A stretch of 64,000 nucleotides of DNA from NCBI GenBank assembly GCA_026686845.1, contig JAIVEN010000011.1, positions 20,818,501-20,882,500 of the forward strand, given 5' to 3'. The notes below the pieces were generated by a model. That model did no database searches, was not told the DNA's origin, and worked only from the letters and a program-made list of their open reading frames with translations. Positions 60,741-64,000 of the stretch are shown here, piece after piece (within the stretch, counting starts at the first letter, position 1; every line of letters starts with the position of its first letter). This DNA is from Adenanthera pavonina. Lineage: Eukaryota; Streptophyta; Magnoliopsida; Fabales; Fabaceae. Made by a program: the position numbers and the translations under genes.

Positions 60741-61369
60741 AGACTTTTGCTGATGAAATAGAACTATGGTTAAGGGTTGTTGTAGGTTGGAATAAGAAGA
60801 GTCAGATTTTTGGTCTTGGATCTGAGGCTCCCTCCATTTATGCCTCTTGTTCTGCTAGGATGCCCAACTCCTCTGATATGAAACTTAATCTTGATGTTGA
60901 GACCGAGCTACTGAGATGTCTTGATGTTATGATAGATCAACAAGAGAGACTTATGTTTCTTTTACATGATGCACAAGAAGAAATTTAGTGACAAAGATAT
61001 GAAATTAATAATTTGAAGATGCATGTGCATCCAGACTTGGCAACTTAGCATGCTAATCATGAAGATGAACCAAACAATGAGCGTCATTGTCGTCTTGCTT
61101 AGTAGTTATTCTATTTTATTTTGTTGGATTTTTGGGTTTTTTGTAGTTATGATGTGAATCATACATTTACATTGATATTTTGAACGTGGAACCCTACTAA
61201 TATTTGTTAGATTGATCGATTTTATGGGATGAATTGATATGAAAAATGTTTGTTTCATATTATCATTGCATTCAAGTTGTTCTAGTTTATAGGTTTCTTC
61301 ATATGATTTTGTAGGTTTTAGAAATAGTTAAAATTGCAAAACAGGTTTAAAAATATAATTAAGATTATT

Positions 61370-61815
61370 AAATTTGCAATAGAATTTTCCATCTCAAATT
61401 CTCTCGCAACATTTGCCATGAAGTTTGTGAACGAGTTTGCCACAAATTAATATTTGTTGCAAATTTCATCTCAAGAAATGCAATAGCATTTGTGACAGAA
61501 CTTTGCCACAAGTCTTGTGACCGAATTGTCCATCACAAGTTTCGTTGCAAAGTTAGAATAGACCATTCTTGGAACTTTGTGACGAAAATAATTCAGTCAC
61601 AAAATTCCATCACAAAGTTGGGTATGTTATTCCAAAAATTTTGTGACGGAATCAAATCCATCACAAACTTTGTGACGGAATGCTTTTTCCTATGGCAAAG
61701 TGTTTGCAACAAGCTTATTTGCCACAAACAATATTCCATCTCAAACTCTGTGGCAACATGATCTGTGATGGAGTTTTTTTCAAATTCTGTCTCAAATTCC
61801 ATCACAAATCACCTA
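61370..61815. repeat. 3' subterminal repeats of the CACTA element
   Basis: Dense TTTGTGACGGA, TCCATCACAAA and TTTGCCACAA words in both orientations, mirroring the 5' array. Frames read here on both strands (61492-61805) are products of the repeats and not genes. Confidence 0.85.
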
Positions 61816-62510
61816 TTTTGTTGCAGTGTTAGTTTACAAAGCTTAGAGTCCACCATACCTAGTTTTTTCAGAAAACATACTTAGTCTACTAAGTTCTAGG
61901 GCTTAGTCGACAAAGTTATCCTTTCCAAAAAGTAGGTCTCTCAAGTTCACCCCAATAGAAGACAATCCTCCTAGGATAGTCGACTATTGTATTGTCTTCT
62001 ATTGTGCCTTGACAAAAAGGCACTCTTGTTCTGCACAGTAGCTTTTCTTTCTAAGATGGGTAAGATAGTCCACTAAACTATTATATAGAGAGGAATATCC
62101 AAAACAAAACCCACGATAATCTTTTAATCTATCACCCTTAGTCTACTAAACTTATTGTCAAAAGCAAGAACTTTATTAGACAAGGAGGTTAGTCGACAAT
62201 CCAACCTTGTTTAGTCAATTAAGGTAACTTTGACATAAAAACAACTTTAAAAAACCTTGAGCAAGTTACTAAAACTCAATTGAGAGCTCATCTAAGAGTA
62301 GTGGTATCATAAATTAAGAAAATTTCAATCTTTGACTACCACTTAACCTAGGTGAAAGATAAAATTACAATGATATTGAGTGATTTTCAATTTTTGCTCC
62401 ATAGTTCACTTGGTCAACCTCTTTTTTTTCAACTTGTACTCCCTTTATAAGAACTTCATAGTTCTAAGTGTTTTGTAATCTATCAAAATCTTCTTTTATC
62501 TAACATTTTC

Positions 62511-63660
62511 ATCATTGATGTCATTTATTTTTCAATTCTAGACGTAATTATTGTTATTTCTTGGAGTTATTAGCAATCTTTTGTAGTTACATTCCTCGCA
62601 AGCTTTAAATTTCTAAACTCATTTTGATTTTCAATACTCGTATTCTGGGAAATTGTGGAAAATGACTGTAGAGCTCACAGCTATTTTGATTAAAAGCCAA
62701 ATTTTCAAAAAGTTGAAGTGTTAACCTTTGGCGTTCTTGGATCGTGTGAGAAAATATTGATTTATTTACAATACTAATTAAAGGTAATTAAAGTTACTAT
62801 AAATCAATTTTGGATTAATAATATTTTTTTCAATACAATATAGCACATGAACAAGGTGATCAATTGATCACATATATGACACTTAAAAGTATATTAAGGT
62901 CAATCACAATAATAACTTACTTGAAGCATTCCATGTTTGAATCAACTTAAAGGTTTATAATGGGATGAATTGATTAAATTTTCTATTAATCTAATTGTAT
63001 GAAATGAGTGAAATAATTGCCCCCCAACAAATGAGGACAATGCTAGAAAATTATGATTTACTTTCTAGGGGAGACTAATCCTTCATCTAAGCTTTGACTC
63101 CTTCAATCACAAAAGTAATATTTATTAATATACCTTGATGATCCATCAACTTATCAGGTTTATCTATAATAATTCATCATTTAATTACTAACTTTAATTC
63201 CTCACAACCACCTAAATTTATGTGTAGTCTATGTTCTTTATATATGTTGTTTGTGTATAGTTTATGTTGTTTATATGTTGCTTTACCAGTCAATATATTA
63301 CACACATCCTATAGAGCACATTCGTTACTCATCATGATCTAAATCGTCCAGATTAAAATTGGGCAATCTAGATTTAATTTTATTTTATTATTATATTTTG
63401 AAAATATTTTTATTTTATTAGATGAAAAATGTAAAATAAAGATAATGTTATAACTGTCACTTTTTTTTAAAAAAAATGATATTATTATTTAAAAAATAAA
63501 ATAAAATAATTTAAATTTGGATCATCCAAATTGAAACTAGATGGTGCAAATTTCATCACATGCTTATTGCTGCGGTGAACATATCAAATGATGGTCCTAT
63601 ATCTTATGATCAAACCATGTGGTGGTCGATCATATAGTCAAAAAGAAAAGCGAGGAAGAT
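62511..63660. other. intergenic DNA right of the nested LTR
   Basis: AT-rich, no gene or transposon border recognised. A GATTTAAATTGGAT-like word and its inverted form lie near 63330-63370 and 63505-63540, a possible small inverted repeat. Confidence 0.5.
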
Positions 63661-63675
63661 AAATATAAAAAAGAG

Positions 63676-63681
63676 TTTATT
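63676..63681 (-). terminator. AATAAA polyadenylation signal
   Basis: The minus strand reads TGCAATAAACTC about 190 bp downstream of the stop codon at 63869-63871. It supports a transcript end for the gene entering from the right. Confidence 0.5.
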
Positions 63682-63721
63682 GCATATTCATATATACATA
63701 GTAAAAATGATAGAATTTAGA

Positions 63722-63740
63722 TTAGCCTATCCTAGGCTAA
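63722..63740. other. perfect 8-bp hairpin in the putative 3' UTR
   Basis: TTAGCCTA, loop TCC, TAGGCTAA. It lies between the stop codon and the AATAAA signal of the partial gene. Confidence 0.55.
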
Positions 63741-63868
63741 GCTCTAGTCTGGGAGTTTAGTAATACATCAATGAAAAGAACAATTTAATTGCATACTAAG
63801 ATTCCTAAGCAACAAATCAAAGGGAGGAATTATGAGAAACTCGATTCGAAATCCAAACTGATTTTTCC

Positions 63869-64000
63869 TCAATCCTCTACCTTCAATATCACCTTCTCCT
63901 TGATATTCTCCTCAAAAGAGCTCTTAGAATTGTGTGCCTTAGAATTGTGTTCTGCAACTTCTTGTATGCAAATATCAGATCCCTCCTCTTTTGGAAACCC
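63869..64000 (-). CDS. C-terminal end of an unknown gene, cut by the window edge
   Basis: On the minus strand the frame entering at 64000 stays open for 43 codons and stops with TGA at 63869-63871. The peptide is hydrophilic with balanced composition (KEEGSDICIQEVAEHNSKAH, then SSFEENIKEKVILKVED), unlike the Phe/Ile/Lys-rich chance frames of this window. A poly(A) signal and hairpin follow. I recognise no family from this tail. It could equally be the 3' end of an exon-like transposon remnant, since the evidence is composition, frame and the downstream signal only. Confidence 0.45.
   Translation of the reverse strand, partial: GFPKEEGSDICIQEVAEHNSKAHNSKSSFEENIKEKVILKVED

Larger units (their letters stand above)
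55920..60989 (+). pseudogene. second CACTA gene, Ptta/En/Spm (Transposase_24) family, split by an LTR
   Basis: Exon 1 starts at ATG 55920 and is Pro/Ser-rich (MAGHGIKRARGQVMPPQ). It is cut at 56160 by the solo LTR and resumes in frame at 58623 with PPNGRIWMEPDND before a GTAAGT donor. Later exons lie near 58825-58890 (GEWFYEWA), 58979-59170, 59341-59450 (LGRVPTLLEMFQHQHY, FVDDRLAKTY) and 60745-60989 (FADEIELWLRVVVGWNKKS, FGLGSEAP), ending at TAG 60987. The LGRxPTxxExFxxTH and FVDxRxxxxY motifs are typical of this family, a likely DNA-binding partner of TNP2. Stops at 56097 (TGA where CGA is likely), 59147 and elsewhere show decay. Confidence 0.78.
52242..61828 (+). mobile_element. CACTA (En/Spm) DNA transposon, 9.6 kb
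   Basis: The left end is CATTACAACAAAATAGGCAA and the right end, reverse complemented, is CACTGCAACAAAATAGGTGA. Both are followed by TTTG(C/T)GATGGAA. The 3-bp TSD is TTA (52239-52241, 61829-61831). CACTA elements have exactly this combination of CACTR termini, 3-bp TSD and dense subterminal repeats. It carries remnants of a TNP2-type transposase gene and a second gene of the Ptta/En/Spm (Transposase_24) family, and it is split by a 2.46-kb solo LTR. The left terminus has mutated CACTA to CATTA, which should impair excision. Confidence 0.92.
50691..62505 (-). mobile_element. SIRE-like solo LTR split by a MITE and a CACTA element
   Basis: It starts TGTTAATATAGCTAGAATGC and ends ATCTAACA, with TSD TTTTC at 50686-50690 and 62506-62510. 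The start and the CCTCAGTACAA...AAGCTCTTCACTTTAGTTGG region match the copia LTRs at 10316 and 20190 in order. Removing the CACTA insertion (52242-61828 plus TSD) and the MITE (about 635 bp) leaves about 1.58 kb, the length of those LTRs. Its sub-repeats use TTAGTCGAC-type words (51980-52120, 61840-62230) instead of CAGACGAA. No PBS or internal coding is attached. Confidence 0.85.

Noticed and set aside
61492..61805. Cys/His-rich looking peptides on both strands near the CACTA right end
   Set aside because: Generated by the subterminal repeats TTTGTGACGGA and their inverses, so the apparent Cys/His pattern is not a zinc finger.
1..64000. tRNA, rRNA or CRISPR arrays and bacterial-type operons
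   Set aside because: None seen. The repeats present are transposon ends, sub-repeats or microsatellites, and the gene structure is that of a plant nucleus.

Overview
The window looks like AT-rich nuclear DNA of a flowering plant, most likely a eudicot. The signs are one intron-containing plant F-box/PP2 gene, initiator-tRNA(Met) primer sites in LTR retrotransposons, and hAT, CACTA, Mutator-like, Helitron and SINE signatures. I cannot name the species. Almost all long open frames lie inside transposons or are chance frames in T-rich DNA. The only clearly intact host gene is the minus-strand PP2-A13-like F-box gene at 4872-6891 (three exons, 283 residues). A second possible host gene enters from the right edge: a 43-codon C-terminus at 63869-64000, minus strand, with a poly(A) signal downstream of it.

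Layout. 1-4860: gene-poor DNA with a Helitron-type 3' end at 3650-3677. 4872-7400: the F-box gene and its promoter. 7704-9559: a solo LTR (target duplication AAACT). 10316-21766: a complete but decayed Ty1/copia element of SIRE/Maximus type on the minus strand, with 1.6-kb LTRs, PBS, PPT, TSD CAATG and an extra ORF downstream of pol. It has landed inside a Mutator-like MITE. 22042-22685: a second copy of that MITE (9-bp TSD). 22.7-28.9 kb: AT-rich DNA with a 127-bp tandem duplication, microsatellites, another Helitron-type end and a possible MITE. 28957-37747: a minus-strand gypsy-like non-autonomous element (TSD ATACT) split by a plus-strand Ty3/gypsy deletion derivative (about 29814-35062). 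That inner element keeps gag, a protease/linker remnant and a polyprotein tail that runs into its 3' LTR. 37.8-46.9 kb: no genes. It holds a diverged tandem array, two inverted-repeat structures (one a large foldback carrying a solo LTR) and a SINE-like sequence. 46956-50537: a hAT element with a decayed BED/transposase gene, inserted about 20 bp downstream of a TATA-box-like sequence. 50691-62505: a SIRE-like solo LTR (TSD TTTTC) split by a third MITE and by a 9.6-kb CACTA element (52242-61828, TSD TTA). The CACTA element has two transposon genes, and one of them is split by a 2.46-kb gypsy-type solo LTR (56161-58617, TSD TGAGC).

The transposon proteins carry frameshifts or stops, and several have lost key residues: the copia RT has HVND where YVDD is expected, and both gag zinc knuckles are damaged. 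So the window is a layered record of insertions rather than a set of active systems. I found no operon, CRISPR array or clearly new protein system. The most unusual structures are the alternating CAGACGAA/TTCGTCTG sub-repeats in the copia LTRs, the 41-43.3 kb foldback, the triple-nested LTR/CACTA/LTR, and coding sequence that enters an LTR.
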